This document shows, in pieces, positions 33,850 to 43,093 of a stretch of 64,000 nt of DNA. The DNA lies in NCBI RefSeq assembly GCF_004342485.1, contig NZ_SMBU01000010.1, positions 62,001-126,000 of the forward strand, read 5' to 3'. Source of the stretch: Roseateles saccharophilus (GTDB taxonomy: Bacteria > Pseudomonadota > Gammaproteobacteria > Burkholderiales > Burkholderiaceae_C). The notes under the pieces were generated by a model, which saw only the letters and a program-made list of their open reading frames with translations, did not search any database and was not told where the DNA came from. How positions within the stretch are numbered: the stretch's first letter is position 1; every line of letters starts with the position of its first letter. The translations under genes and the position numbers were made by a program.

Positions 33850-36621
33850 TCAATGCGCTTCTTCCCAGTTGCTGCCCACGCCCACCTCGGCCAGCAGCGG
33901 CACCTTGAGCTCGGCCACGCCGGCCATCAGCCGCGGCACCTCGGTGCGCACCCAGTCCAGCTCGGCCTCGGGCACCTCGAAGACCAGTTCGTCATGCACC
34001 TGCATGACGATGGCCGTCTGCTTGGCCGAGCGGTCCAGCTCGGCCTGCACAGCCAGCATCGCCAGCTTGATGAGGTCGGCCGCCGTGCCCTGCATGGGCG
34101 CATTGATGGCCTGGCGCTCGGCGCCGGCGCGGCGCGGGCCGTTGCCGCCGCGGATCTCGGGCAGGTAGATGCGCCGGCCGAACAGGGTCTCGACATAGCC
34201 GCGTTCGGCGGCGCGCGCCTTGGTCTCGTCCATATAGCGCTTCACGCCGGCGAAGCGGGTGAAGTAGCGCTCGATGTAGTCCTTGGCGGCCTTCTGCTCG
34301 ATGCCCAGTGCGGCGGCCAGGCCGAAGGCACCCATGCCGTAGATCAGGCCGAAGTTGATGGTCTTGGCATAGCGGCGCTGCTCGCTGGACACCTCGCCCA
34401 GCGGCACGCCGAAGACCTCGCTGGCGGTGGCCCGGTGCACGTCCTGGCCTTCCTGGAAAGCCTTCAGCAGGCCCGGGTCCTCGCTGATGTGGGCCATGAT
34501 GCGCAGCTCGATCTGGGAGTAGTCGGCGCTGACGATGCTGCAGCCCGCAGGGGCGACGAAGGCCTCGCGCACGCGCCGGCCCTCGGCCGTGCGGATGGGG
34601 ATGTTCTGCAGATTGGGCTCGTTGCTGGACAGCCGCCCCGTCACGGCCACGGCCTGGGCGTAGTTGGTGTGCACGCGGCCGGTGTGGGCGTTGATCTGCA
34701 GCGGCAGCTTGTCGGTGTAGGTGCTCTTGAGCTTGGCGAGACCACGGTATTCGAGGATGCGGGCCGGCAGCGGGAAGTCGGCAGCCAGCTCGGTCAGCAC
34801 CTCCTCGTCGGTGGAGGGCGCGCCGGTGGCGGTCTTCTTGACGACGGGCAGGCCGAGCTTGCCGAACAGGATGTCGCCGATCTGCTTGGGCGAGCCGATG
34901 TTGAAGGGCTGGCCGGCGATCTCGTAGCACTGCTGCTCCAGCGCGATCAGGCGCTGGCCGATCTCGTGGCTCTGGGCCTGCAGCCTGGCCGCGTCAATCA
35001 GCACGCCGTGGCGTTCGATACGGGCCAGCAGCGCGGCCGTGGGCATCTCGATGTCGCGGTAGATGCGGGTCAGCCCCGGCTCTAGCTCGATCTGCGGCCA
35101 CAGCACCTGGTTCAGGTGCAGGCACATCTCGGAGTCCTCGCCCGAATAGGTCGTGGCCCGGGCCACGTCCACCTGGGCGAAGGGGATCTGGTGGGCGCCC
35201 TTGCCGCACAGATCCTCGTAGGACAGGCCCTTGCGGCCCAGGTGGCGCTCGGCCAGGGCCTCGAGGTTGTGCGTCTTGTGGGCCTCCAGCACATAGCTCT
35301 GCAGCAGGGTGTCGTGCTGCACGCCGGCCAGCGCGATGCCGGCGTTGGCCAGCACATGCCGGTCGTACTTGAGGTTCTGGCCGATCTTCTTGGCCGACTC
35401 GTCCTCCAGCCAGGGCTTGAGGCGGGCCAGCACTTCGTCGAAGGGCAGTTGCTCGGGCGCGTCCGGGCCGCTGTGGTGCAGCGGGATGTAGGCTGCCTCG
35501 CCGGGCTTGTCGGCGAAGGAGATGCCGACGATCTGCGCGGCCATCGGGTCCAGCGAATCGGTCTCGGTGTCCAGCGCGCACAGCGGCGCGGCGCGCAACC
35601 GGGCGATCCAGGCCTCGAGCTGCTCGAAGCTGAGGATGGTGTCGTAGCGGCGGGCCAGATCGACACCATCGGCGGCGGCCCCGGCGGGCGGCGCGGGCTC
35701 GTCGAACAGGCCCGGATTGGCCGCCACCGCCTTGGGCTTGGGGGCCGGGGCTTCGCCGGTCAGTTCCTTCAGCCAGGTCTTGAAGCCGTTGCGCGCGTAG
35801 AACTCGGCGAGCAGCGCCTTGTCCGCCTCGCGCAGGGCCAGCGGCTCCAATGTCGGCCAGCCGGCGATGTGGCTGCCGAGGTCGCAGTCCAGCTTCACGG
35901 TGACCAGCCTGCGGCCCATCGGCAGCCAGTCCAGCGCCGCGCGCAGGTTCTCGCCAGCCTTGCCCTTGACCGTGGGCGCCGCGGCGATGACGCCGTCCAG
36001 CGAGCCGTACTCGGCCACCCACTTGGCGGCGGTCTTCGGGCCGACGCCGGTCACGCCCGGCACGTTGTCCACGGTGTCGCCCATCAGCGTCAGGTAGTCG
36101 ATGATGCGGTCCGGCGCCACGCCGAACTTGGCGACGACGCCGGCCTCGTCCAGGCGCTCGTTGCTCATCGTGTTGATCAGCTCCACGTCGGCGTTGACGA
36201 GCTGGGCCAGGTCCTTGTCGCCGGTGGAGACGATGACGCGATGGCCCTGCTCCACAGCGACGCGGCTGAGCGTGCCGATGGCGTCGTCGGCCTCGATGCC
36301 GGGCACCGTCAGTACCGGCCAGCCCAGCAGCTTGACGACCTCGTGGATGGGCTCGATCTGTGCGCGCAGCTCCGGCGGCATGGGCGCGCGCTGGGCCTTG
36401 TACTCGGGGTACCACTCGTCGCGGAAGGTCGGGCCGGAGGCGTCGAAGACACAGACCGCGTGCTCGGCACCGACGTCGCTGCGCAGGCGCTGAAGCATCG
36501 CCACCATGCCATGCACGGCGCCGGTGGGCTGGCCCTCGGGGCCGCGCAGGTCGGGCATGGCATGGAAGGCACGGTAGAGGTAGCTGGAGCCGTCGACCAG
36601 CAGCAGGATGGGTTTACTCAT
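33850..36621 (-). CDS. polA: DNA polymerase I
   Basis: A 923-residue protein with all three parts: 5' nuclease (1-290; LLVDGSSYLYRAFHAM, GVTGVGPKTAAKWV), 3'-5' exonuclease (about 325-515; ALDTETDSLD, active acidic residues intact) and family A polymerase (about 550-923; SADYSQIELRIMAH, RRYAKTINFGLIYGMGAFG, MQVHDELVFEV). Length matches E. coli PolA (928). The ATG at 36621 starts the conserved sequence; upstream in-frame extension runs through the DUF2782 gene. It replaces RNA primers and repairs gaps. Divergent from DUF2782. Confidence 0.98.
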   Translation of the reverse strand: MSKPILLLVDGSSYLYRAFHAMPDLRGPEGQPTGAVHGMVAMLQRLRSDVGAEHAVCVFDASGPTFRDEWYPEYKAQRAPMPPELRAQIEPIHEVVKLLGWPVLTVPGIEADDAIGTLSRVAVEQGHRVIVSTGDKDLAQLVNADVELINTMSNERLDEAGVVAKFGVAPDRIIDYLTLMGDTVDNVPGVTGVGPKTAAKWVAEYGSLDGVIAAAPTVKGKAGENLRAALDWLPMGRRLVTVKLDCDLGSHIAGWPTLEPLALREADKALLAEFYARNGFKTWLKELTGEAPAPKPKAVAANPGLFDEPAPPAGAAADGVDLARRYDTILSFEQLEAWIARLRAAPLCALDTETDSLDPMAAQIVGISFADKPGEAAYIPLHHSGPDAPEQLPFDEVLARLKPWLEDESAKKIGQNLKYDRHVLANAGIALAGVQHDTLLQSYVLEAHKTHNLEALAERHLGRKGLSYEDLCGKGAHQIPFAQVDVARATTYSGEDSEMCLHLNQVLWPQIELEPGLTRIYRDIEMPTAALLARIERHGVLIDAARLQAQSHEIGQRLIALEQQCYEIAGQPFNIGSPKQIGDILFGKLGLPVVKKTATGAPSTDEEVLTELAADFPLPARILEYRGLAKLKSTYTDKLPLQINAHTGRVHTNYAQAVAVTGRLSSNEPNLQNIPIRTAEGRRVREAFVAPAGCSIVSADYSQIELRIMAHISEDPGLLKAFQEGQDVHRATASEVFGVPLGEVSSEQRRYAKTINFGLIYGMGAFGLAAALGIEQKAAKDYIERYFTRFAGVKRYMDETKARAAERGYVETLFGRRIYLPEIRGGNGPRRAGAERQAINAPMQGTAADLIKLAMLAVQAELDRSAKQTAIVMQVHDELVFEVPEAELDWVRTEVPRLMAGVAELKVPLLAEVGVGSNWEEAH

Positions 36622-36663
36622 GGAGAGGGATTCTCGGACAGACGCCCGCCTAGAATCGACAGC

Positions 36664-36945
36664 ATGCGTCGCCCCACCGCCCTCCTGCTGCTCGCAGTCT
36701 GCTGCACGAGCGCACTCGCCGAACCGCCGCCCGAGCCCAAGGTCGAGCGCACCGTGACCGAGGACGACCAGGTCCGCATCGAGGAGCTCAAGGTGCGCGG
36801 CGAGACCAAGAAGGTCACGGTCAAGAACAAGAAGACCCGGGCCCCCGACTACGAGATCGTCGTCAACGACGCCGGCCACGAGTCGGCCGGCGGCAGCGGC
36901 AAGAGCGGCTCGGGCACACGGGTCTGGCGAATCCTCAATTTCTGA
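36664..36945 (+). CDS. DUF2782 small exported protein
   Basis: A 93-residue protein with a signal peptide (MRRPTALLLLAVCCTSALA). Its charged mature part (VERTVTEDDQVRIEELKV..., NDAGHESAGGSG) matches DUF2782. It is commonly located between polA and thrB in Burkholderiales. TAGAAT lies seven bases before the ATG and there is no Shine-Dalgarno, so a leaderless mRNA is likely. The function is unknown; co-location with thrB may be accidental. Confidence 0.85.
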   Translation: MRRPTALLLLAVCCTSALAEPPPEPKVERTVTEDDQVRIEELKVRGETKKVTVKNKKTRAPDYEIVVNDAGHESAGGSGKSGSGTRVWRILNF

Positions 36946-36988
36946 TCGCGCGCGGCCCTCGGCCGTTTCAGTCGCTTTTTTCCGACCC

Positions 36989-38002
36989 ATGGCCGTTTTC
37001 ACCGAAGTCAGCCCGGCGCAGGCACAAGCCCTGCTGGACCACCTCCAACTCGGGACCCTGAGCTCGCTGCGCGGCATCGGCGCCGGCATCGAGAACACCA
37101 ACTACTTCGTCGACTGCACCCGCGGCGACGGCCATCTGCACCGCTATGTGCTGACGCTGTTCGAGCGCCTGACAGCCGAGCAGTTGCCGTTCTACCTGCG
37201 CCTGATGCAGCACCTCGCCCAGCGCGGCGTGCCGGTGCCCGAACCGCACGCCGATGCCACCGGCGAGATCCTGTTCGAGGTGGCGGGCAAGCCGGCCGCC
37301 ATCGTCGATCGCCTGCATGGCGGCCACCAGCTCGCGCCCGACGCCTTCCACTGCCAGCAGGTGGGCGCGACGCTGGCGCGCATGCACCTGGCCGGGCGCG
37401 ACTTCGGCATGCACCAGCCCAATCTGCGCGGCCTGGCCTGGTGGCGCGAGGTCGTGCCGCAGATCCTGCCCTTCCTCGAGGCCGACCAGGCCGGACTGCT
37501 GAAGAGCGAGCTGACCTACCAGGAACAGCTGGCCGCGTCGGCCGAGTTCGCGCAACTGCAGCAACACCACTCAGGCCCCATCCACGCCGACCTGTTCCGC
37601 GACAACGTGATGTTCGAGCCCGGCGAGGGCCCGGGCCGCGAGCGCCTGACCGGTTTCTTCGACTTCTATTTCGCGGGCTGCGACACCTGGCTGTTCGACC
37701 TCGCCGTCTGCCTGAACGACTGGTGCATCGACCTGACGACCGGCGTCCTCATCGAGGAGCGCGCCGCGGTCTTCGTCTCGTCTTACGAGAGCGTGCGCCC
37801 GCTGTCCGGCGCCGAGCACCGCCTGCTGCCCGCGCTGCTGCGGGCCGCGGCGCTGCGCTTCTGGGTGTCGCGCCTCTATGACCTGCACCTGCCGCGCGAG
37901 GCCAGCCTGCTCAAGCCCCACGACCCGCGCCACTTCGAGCGCGTGCTGCGCGAGCGCATCGCCAAACCCTGGCATGCCTTGCACGACGGGGCCAAGGCAT
38001 GA
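36989..38002 (+). CDS. thrB: Homoserine kinase (APH-fold type)
   Basis: A 337-residue aminoglycoside-phosphotransferase-like kinase that phosphorylates homoserine in threonine synthesis. Typical are GIGAGIENTNYFVD near residues 30-45, catalytic HADLFRDNVMF (Asp about 195) and FFDFYFAGCDTWLFDLAV. It is distinct from the GHMP-type ThrB of enterobacteria. It is located 43 bases after the DUF2782 gene, and its stop overlaps the start of the BPSS1780-type gene (ATGA). Confidence 0.95.
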   Translation: MAVFTEVSPAQAQALLDHLQLGTLSSLRGIGAGIENTNYFVDCTRGDGHLHRYVLTLFERLTAEQLPFYLRLMQHLAQRGVPVPEPHADATGEILFEVAGKPAAIVDRLHGGHQLAPDAFHCQQVGATLARMHLAGRDFGMHQPNLRGLAWWREVVPQILPFLEADQAGLLKSELTYQEQLAASAEFAQLQQHHSGPIHADLFRDNVMFEPGEGPGRERLTGFFDFYFAGCDTWLFDLAVCLNDWCIDLTTGVLIEERAAVFVSSYESVRPLSGAEHRLLPALLRAAALRFWVSRLYDLHLPREASLLKPHDPRHFERVLRERIAKPWHALHDGAKA

Positions 38003-38814
38003 CGATGCAGTTGCATCTGCAACAGGTGCCGGCCCGCAACGGCCGGCTGTGGATTCGCCACGGCTTCAAGGTCTTCCAGCGCCAGCCCCTGGCCCTGTCC
38101 AGCCTGTTCGGGCTCTTCCTCTTCCTGGGCTTCGTCGCGATGCTGCTGCCGGGCGTCGGCCTGCTGCTGACCTTCGGCTCGCTGCCGCTGCTGTCGCTGG
38201 GCTTCATGCTGGCCACCCATCTGGTGCTGCAGAAGAAGACGCCGACGGCCAGCGTCTTCGTCGCGCCGCTGAAGCTCACGCCCGAGCGCCGCCGCAGCCA
38301 GATCGCGCTGTGCTTCAGCTATGCGCTGGCCATGCTGGCGATCGGCCTGCTGGCCGACTGGGTGGACGGCGGCAGCACCGCCGACCTGCAGAAGCTGATC
38401 GCCGACAACGCCGACAGCGAGGCCATCGCACAGGCTGCCACCGACCCTCGCCTGCTGTGGGGCATGTTCACGCGCCTGGGCCTGGTGACCCTGCTGTCCG
38501 TGCCCTACTGGCACGCCCCTGCCCTGGTGCACTGGGGCGGCCAGGGCATGGCGCAGGCCCTCTTCTCCAGTTCGCTGGCGCTATGGCGCAACAAGGCGGC
38601 GTTCGGGCTGAACGCCCTGCTCTGGGCCGGCCTGCTGATGGCCGTGGCCAGCATCGTCAGCCTGGCCTTCGGCCTGCTGGGCCTGACGCAGTTCGCCCCC
38701 ATGGTGCTGATGGCCACCGGCCTGGTGCTGTCGACGGTGTTCTACGCGTCGCTGTATTTCAGCTTCGTCGACTGCTTCATGTTCGGCGCGCCGAGCGACG
38801 TGCTCAGCGACTGA
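37999..38814 (+). CDS. BPSS1780 family membrane protein
   Basis: A 271-residue polytopic protein with six hydrophobic segments. The N-terminal LQQVPARNGRLWIRHGFKVF and GAPSDVLSD end fit BPSS1780-type proteins, which are found next to thrB in Burkholderiales. Role unknown. It overlaps thrB by four bases. The next gene is convergent, 12 bases away, with no terminator between. Confidence 0.88.
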   Translation: MTMQLHLQQVPARNGRLWIRHGFKVFQRQPLALSSLFGLFLFLGFVAMLLPGVGLLLTFGSLPLLSLGFMLATHLVLQKKTPTASVFVAPLKLTPERRRSQIALCFSYALAMLAIGLLADWVDGGSTADLQKLIADNADSEAIAQAATDPRLLWGMFTRLGLVTLLSVPYWHAPALVHWGGQGMAQALFSSSLALWRNKAAFGLNALLWAGLLMAVASIVSLAFGLLGLTQFAPMVLMATGLVLSTVFYASLYFSFVDCFMFGAPSDVLSD

Positions 38815-38826
38815 CGCTTTGACGGC

Positions 38827-39249
38827 CTAACGCTTCGGCGGAACGGCATAGGTGCCGGTCGCATGCGCCACCGGCTCGTCCTCGCCCTCCGAAAAGATCC
38901 ACACCTCGCCCACCGCCAGGCTCTTGCCCAGCTTCATCAGCCGGCAGCGCGCGATGACGCGCCGGTCGGCGCGTGGCTTACGCAGGAAGTTGATGGAGAG
39001 ATTGGTCGTCACCGCCAGCGGCACGATGCCGATGCGCGCCAGGATGGCGATGTAGAGGGCCACGTCGGCCAGCGTCATCATGACCGGTCCCGACACCGTG
39101 CCGCCCGGCCTCAGCTCGCTCTCGCCCACCGGGTGGGCCACGACGACGCTGCCATCCGCGTCCAGCTCCTCCAGCGTGCAGCGGTTCTGCGGAAACTCGG
39201 CCTGCAGGAAGGCAGCCAGCTCGGCCTGTGAGGGGCGGTGTTCGGTCAT
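38827..39249 (-). CDS. PaaI-type hotdog thioesterase
   Basis: A 140-residue hotdog-fold protein. PGGTVSGPVMMTLADVALYI gives the acyl-CoA thioesterase loop and helix, with the catalytic aspartate in LADVA, then TTNLSINFLRKP and HATGTYAVPPK. It hydrolyses an acyl-CoA; the substrate is not defined. The ATG at 39249 begins the conserved sequence; a TTG four codons earlier is less likely. It is convergent with the BPSS1780 gene and divergent from the methyltransferase. Confidence 0.88.
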   Translation of the reverse strand: MTEHRPSQAELAAFLQAEFPQNRCTLEELDADGSVVVAHPVGESELRPGGTVSGPVMMTLADVALYIAILARIGIVPLAVTTNLSINFLRKPRADRRVIARCRLMKLGKSLAVGEVWIFSEGEDEPVAHATGTYAVPPKR

Positions 39250-39324
39250 GGGGAATTGCAAGGAATTGCGTTGCGAGCGGCGGCGAGCCTAGCACCGCGC
39301 CGGCAACAAGCTCAGAATCGGCCC

Positions 39325-40137
39325 ATGGAACTCGCCGACCGGGGCTTCACGGGCTCCATCCCCCAGCTCTACGAGCGCTACATGGTGCCGCTGATCTTCG
39401 AGCCGTACGCGGTCGATCTGGCGGCGCGTGCCGCCGCGCTGCAGCCCAACCAGGTGCTGGAGATCGCGGCAGGCACCGGCGTGCTGACCCGACGCCTGGT
39501 GGCCGAACTGCCGCCGCAGGCCCGCATCATCGCCAGCGACCTGAACGCCACGATGCTGGACATGGCCGCAACGCTGGGCACCACGCGGCCGGTGGAGTGG
39601 CGTCTGGCCGACGCGATGGACCTGCCCTTTGCCGATGCGAGCTTCGACCTCGTGGCCTGCCAGTTCGGCGCGATGTTCTTCCCGGACAGGCCACATGCCT
39701 ATGCGGAGATCCGCCGCGTGCTCAAGCCCGGCGGCTTCTTCGTCTTCAATGTCTGGGACCACATCGACAGCAACGAGCTGGCCGACACCGTCACCACTGC
39801 GCTGGCCGAGGCCTTCCCGGACGACCCGCCGCGCTTCATGGCCCGCACGCCGCATGGCTATCACGACGTCGACCGTCTGCGCACCGACCTGGCGCAAGGC
39901 GGCTTCGAGCACGAGGCCGACATCGTCACGCTGTCGCTGCGCGCTCGTGCCGAATCGCCGTCCGGCCCGGCCCTGGGCTACTGCCAGGGCACGCCGCTGC
40001 GCAACGAGATCGAGGCCCGCGCGCCCGGGCGGCTGCCGGAGCTGACGGCCCGGGTCGCGCAGGCCATCGGTGATCGCTTCGGCGTCGGTGCCATCGACAC
40101 CTTGATCCAGGCCCACGTGGTGATCGTCGGGCGTTAG
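39325..40137 (+). CDS. Class I SAM-dependent methyltransferase
   Basis: A 270-residue UbiE/Methyltransf_11-type protein. Motif I VLEIAAGTGVLTRRL (residues 48-62) binds SAM; ASDLNATMLD is motif II, LPFADASFDLVACQFG motif III/IV. The substrate is unknown. CAGAAT lies six bases before the ATG at 39325 and no Shine-Dalgarno is present, consistent with leaderless expression. The gene stands alone before the addiction module. Confidence 0.9.
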   Translation: MELADRGFTGSIPQLYERYMVPLIFEPYAVDLAARAAALQPNQVLEIAAGTGVLTRRLVAELPPQARIIASDLNATMLDMAATLGTTRPVEWRLADAMDLPFADASFDLVACQFGAMFFPDRPHAYAEIRRVLKPGGFFVFNVWDHIDSNELADTVTTALAEAFPDDPPRFMARTPHGYHDVDRLRTDLAQGGFEHEADIVTLSLRARAESPSGPALGYCQGTPLRNEIEARAPGRLPELTARVAQAIGDRFGVGAIDTLIQAHVVIVGR

Positions 40138-40197
40138 CGCCTGGTGAGCACCATGCGGCTTGTGGCAAGCTGTCGGCCTGCAAGCCTTGGAACCGCC

Positions 40198-40446
40198 ATG
40201 GACACCTCCTTTGAAACGCTGGAAGCCGAGGTGCTGAAGCTGCCGCCCGCACAACGCGCCAAACTACTGGACCGCGTGGTGGCCAGCCTCGACACCGATG
40301 CCGCACGCGACGCGGCCTGGGAAGCCGTTGCGGCGCAGCGGGACGCCGAATCGGCACAATTCGAACCCCTGGACGAGGTGCTGGCGAAGTTGCGCGACGA
40401 ACCGGCACGAGCCGCTCCATCCACCGGCTGGCAGCCGAAGAACTGA
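40198..40446 (+). CDS. Addiction module antitoxin (PF09720-like unstable antitoxin)
   Basis: An 82-residue acidic protein. The sequence MDTSFETLEAEVLKLPPAQR followed by AKLLDRVVASLD fits the short putative addiction-module family (unstable antitoxin, ParE/RelE-linked). The DNA at 3' overlaps the reading frame of the RelE/ParE-like toxin by about 40 bases. The ATG at 40198 starts the conserved segment. It would bind and neutralise the toxin. Confidence 0.82.
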   Translation: MDTSFETLEAEVLKLPPAQRAKLLDRVVASLDTDAARDAAWEAVAAQRDAESAQFEPLDEVLAKLRDEPARAAPSTGWQPKN

Positions 40447-40487
40447 CGGAGGCTTTCCGCTTCTACCGACGAGAGGCCGGCCTGCGA

Positions 40488-40700
40488 ATGGCTCAGCGCT
40501 TTCTTGACGAGTTCGAACACATCGCGCGGTTGGTGGAGCGCCAGCCCGAACTCGGCACGCCGGCAGGCGCTGATCGCCGCAGCTATCCACTGCATGACTT
40601 CCCCTATTCGCTGATCTACACGACGGACGAGCGCGGCCTCCGGGTGCTCGTCGTCAGACACCAGCACCGCGATCCAACGCATGGCGAAGGCCGGCGCTGA
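40488..40700 (+). CDS. RelE/ParE-superfamily toxin, apparently 5'-truncated or with non-ATG start
   Basis: From the first standard start (40488) the protein is 70 residues: MAQRFLDEFEHIARLVERQP then PLHDFPYSLIYTTDERGLRV and HQHRDP, the C-terminal two-thirds of a RelE/ParE toxin. The same frame is open and homologous upstream: SRSIHRLAAEELTEAFRFYR precedes it. The obvious ancestral start at 40407 reads ACG instead of ATG. The gene is therefore either inactivated at its start or uses ACG. It overlaps the antitoxin gene when extended. Confidence 0.65.
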   Translation: MAQRFLDEFEHIARLVERQPELGTPAGADRRSYPLHDFPYSLIYTTDERGLRVLVVRHQHRDPTHGEGRR

Positions 40701-43052
40701 TCAATCGATAGGCGTCAGCTTCGCCACCGACAACGCCAGCCACTTGGTGCCATGGCGGCCGAAATTGACCTGGGCGCGCGCATCCGTGCCCGAGCCCTCC
40801 AGCGTCAGCAGCACGCCTTCGCCGAACTTGGTGTGGAAGACGCCCTTGCCCACGCGCAGGCCGCCATGCTCGTTGGAGACCTTCTGCTTCATGCTGGCCG
40901 GCACAGGTGGCTCGACCCAGGCCGCCCTCTCGACGCGGCCCGCGCCCACCATGCCCTTGAGCCCGCTGCCACGCTCCCAGGCCTGCTGGTACTCGCGCGC
41001 AAAGCCCGAGCCGAAGCCCTGGTTGCGCGGCGTCAGCCACTTCAGCGCGCCCTCGGGCAGCTCGTCGAAGAAGCGGCTCTTCACGTTGTAGCGGGTCTGG
41101 CCGTGCAGCATGCGGGTCTGGCAGAAGCTGAGTGAGAGCTTCTTGCGCGCCCGCGTGATGGCCACATACATCAGCCGGCGTTCCTCCTCCAGCCCGTCAT
41201 GGTCGGACATCGCGTTCTCGTGCGGGAACAGCCCCTCTTCCAGGCCGGTGATGAAAACCGCGTCGAACTCCAGGCCCTTGGCCGAGTGAACCGTCATCAA
41301 CTGCACGGCATCCTGGCCCGCCTGGGCCTGGTTGTCGCCGGCCTCCAGCGACGCATGCGTCAGGAAGGCCACCAGCGGCGACATGATCTCGCCCGTCTCG
41401 GCGTCGGGCACGGCACCCGGCGTACCGGCTTCGGCCACCTCGTCCACCGGCAGGCCCACCGCGTTCTTGCCGAAGCCCTCCTGCATGACGAAGGCCTCGG
41501 CCGCGTTGATCAGTTCGTCCAGGTTCTCCAGCCGCTCGGCGCCGTCCTTGTCGGTGCGGTAGAAGTCCAGCAGGCCCGAGGTTTCCAGCACCTGCTCGAT
41601 GATTTCGCGCAGCGTCATGCCCTGCGTGAGGTTGCGCGTCGAGTCGATCAGGTTGGTGAAGGCCACGAGGTTGGCGCCCCCCTTGCCTTGAATGGCCCCC
41701 ACGCTCTGGTAGAGGCTGCGGCCCGTGGCCTTGGCCGCGTCCTGCAGGTTCTCCAGCGTCTTGGCGCCGATGCCGCGGGTCGGGAAGTTCACGACGCGCA
41801 AAAAGCTGGTGTCGTCGTTGGCGTTCTCCAGCAGGCGCAGATAGGCCAGCGCATGCTTCACCTCGGCGCGCTCGAAGAAGCGTAGGCCGCCGTAGACGCG
41901 ATAAGGAATGCCCGAGTTGAACAGCGCCGACTCGATGACCCGCGACTGCGCATTGCTGCGGTAGAGCACGGCGATCTCCTGCCGGTCCAGCCCGCCGCGA
42001 TGCAGCTGCTGGATCTCCTCAATCAGCCACTGCGCCTCGGCGAAGTCGCTCGGCGCCTCCTGCACGCGGATGGGGTCGCCCAGGCCGGCGTCGGTGCGCA
42101 GCGTCTTGCCCAGGCGCTGGCTGTTGCGGCTGATCAGCTCGTTGGCCGCGTCGAGGATGTGGCCGAAGCTGCGGTAGTTCTGCTCCAGCTTGATGACGCG
42201 CTTGACGCGGTACTCGCGCTCGAAGTCGGCCATGTTGCCGACGCGCGCGCCACGGAACGCGTAGATGCTCTGGTCGTCGTCGCCCACGGCCAGCAGGCTC
42301 TGGCCGTTGCCGGCACCCGGCGGCGCGAACATCTTCAGCCAGGCGTATTGCAGCTTGTTCGTGTCCTGAAACTCGTCGACGAGGATGTGGCGGAAGCGAT
42401 TTTGATAGTGCTCGCGCACGGCCGGGTTGTCGCGCAGCAGCTCATAGCTGCGCAGCATCAGCTCGGCAAAGTCGACCACGCCCTCGCGCTGGCACTGGTC
42501 CTCGTAGTTGGCGTAGATCTCGACGAGCTTCCTCGTCTGCTCGTCGCGCGCGTCCACGTCGCCAGGGCGCTGGCCGTCCTCCTTGCAGCCGGCGATGAAC
42601 CAGCCGACCTGCTTGGGCACGAAGCGCTCCTCGTCGAGGTTCATCGCCCTGATCACACGCTTGATGGCCGAGGTCGTGTCGCTCGCGTCCAGGATCTGGA
42701 AGGCCTGGGGCAGGTGGGCCAGCTTCCAGTGCGCGCGCAGGAAACGGTTGCACAGGCCGTGGAAGGTGCCGATCCACATGCCGCGCACGTTGAAGGGCAG
42801 CATCGTGGACAGGCGCGTCAGCATCTCCTTGGCAGCCTTGTTCGTGAAGGTCACGGCCATCACGCCACCGGGGCTGACCTGGCCCGTCTGCAGCAGCCAG
42901 GCAATGCGCGTCGTCAGCACGCGGGTCTTGCCCGAACCGGCACCCGCCAGGATCAGCGCCGGCTCCGGCGCGGCGGTGACGGCGGCAAGCTGCTCGGGAT
43001 TGAGGTTCTTGAGGAGGGGACTGTGCTGAGCAGCGTCTGAGACCGGATTCAT
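40701..43052 (-). CDS. uvrD: DNA helicase II (UvrD/Rep family)
   Basis: A 783-residue superfamily 1A helicase. Walker A AGAGSGKTRVL, motif Ib GTFHGLCNRFLR, Walker B DEFQDTN, motif III GDDDQSIYAFRGA, motif IV NYRS, motif V TVHSAKGLEFDAVF and motif VI YVAITRARKKL are present. Its C-terminal Tudor-like domain (HTKFGEGVLL, INFGRHGTKWLAL-like) is typical of UvrD and contacts UvrB/RNA polymerase. It unwinds DNA in excision and mismatch repair. Gene length matches UvrD (about 720-790). It is convergent with the toxin gene, one base apart. Confidence 0.97.
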   Translation of the reverse strand: MNPVSDAAQHSPLLKNLNPEQLAAVTAAPEPALILAGAGSGKTRVLTTRIAWLLQTGQVSPGGVMAVTFTNKAAKEMLTRLSTMLPFNVRGMWIGTFHGLCNRFLRAHWKLAHLPQAFQILDASDTTSAIKRVIRAMNLDEERFVPKQVGWFIAGCKEDGQRPGDVDARDEQTRKLVEIYANYEDQCQREGVVDFAELMLRSYELLRDNPAVREHYQNRFRHILVDEFQDTNKLQYAWLKMFAPPGAGNGQSLLAVGDDDQSIYAFRGARVGNMADFEREYRVKRVIKLEQNYRSFGHILDAANELISRNSQRLGKTLRTDAGLGDPIRVQEAPSDFAEAQWLIEEIQQLHRGGLDRQEIAVLYRSNAQSRVIESALFNSGIPYRVYGGLRFFERAEVKHALAYLRLLENANDDTSFLRVVNFPTRGIGAKTLENLQDAAKATGRSLYQSVGAIQGKGGANLVAFTNLIDSTRNLTQGMTLREIIEQVLETSGLLDFYRTDKDGAERLENLDELINAAEAFVMQEGFGKNAVGLPVDEVAEAGTPGAVPDAETGEIMSPLVAFLTHASLEAGDNQAQAGQDAVQLMTVHSAKGLEFDAVFITGLEEGLFPHENAMSDHDGLEEERRLMYVAITRARKKLSLSFCQTRMLHGQTRYNVKSRFFDELPEGALKWLTPRNQGFGSGFAREYQQAWERGSGLKGMVGAGRVERAAWVEPPVPASMKQKVSNEHGGLRVGKGVFHTKFGEGVLLTLEGSGTDARAQVNFGRHGTKWLALSVAKLTPID

Positions 43053-43093
43053 CGACGCATTTTAGGGAGGCGGTGATTCAGCGCCTCCCTGGG

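Noticed and set aside
36622-37101. Upstream extension of polA through the DUF2782 gene
   Set aside because: The N-terminal polA motif starts right after ATG 36621. The extension is low-complexity and antisense to DUF2782 and thrB.
40163-40178. TGGCAAG-N4-CGGCC, sigma-54-like, before the addiction module
   Set aside because: The -24 part fits, but the -12 box (CGGCC) lacks TTGC. A nitrogen-regulated toxin-antitoxin module is not supported.
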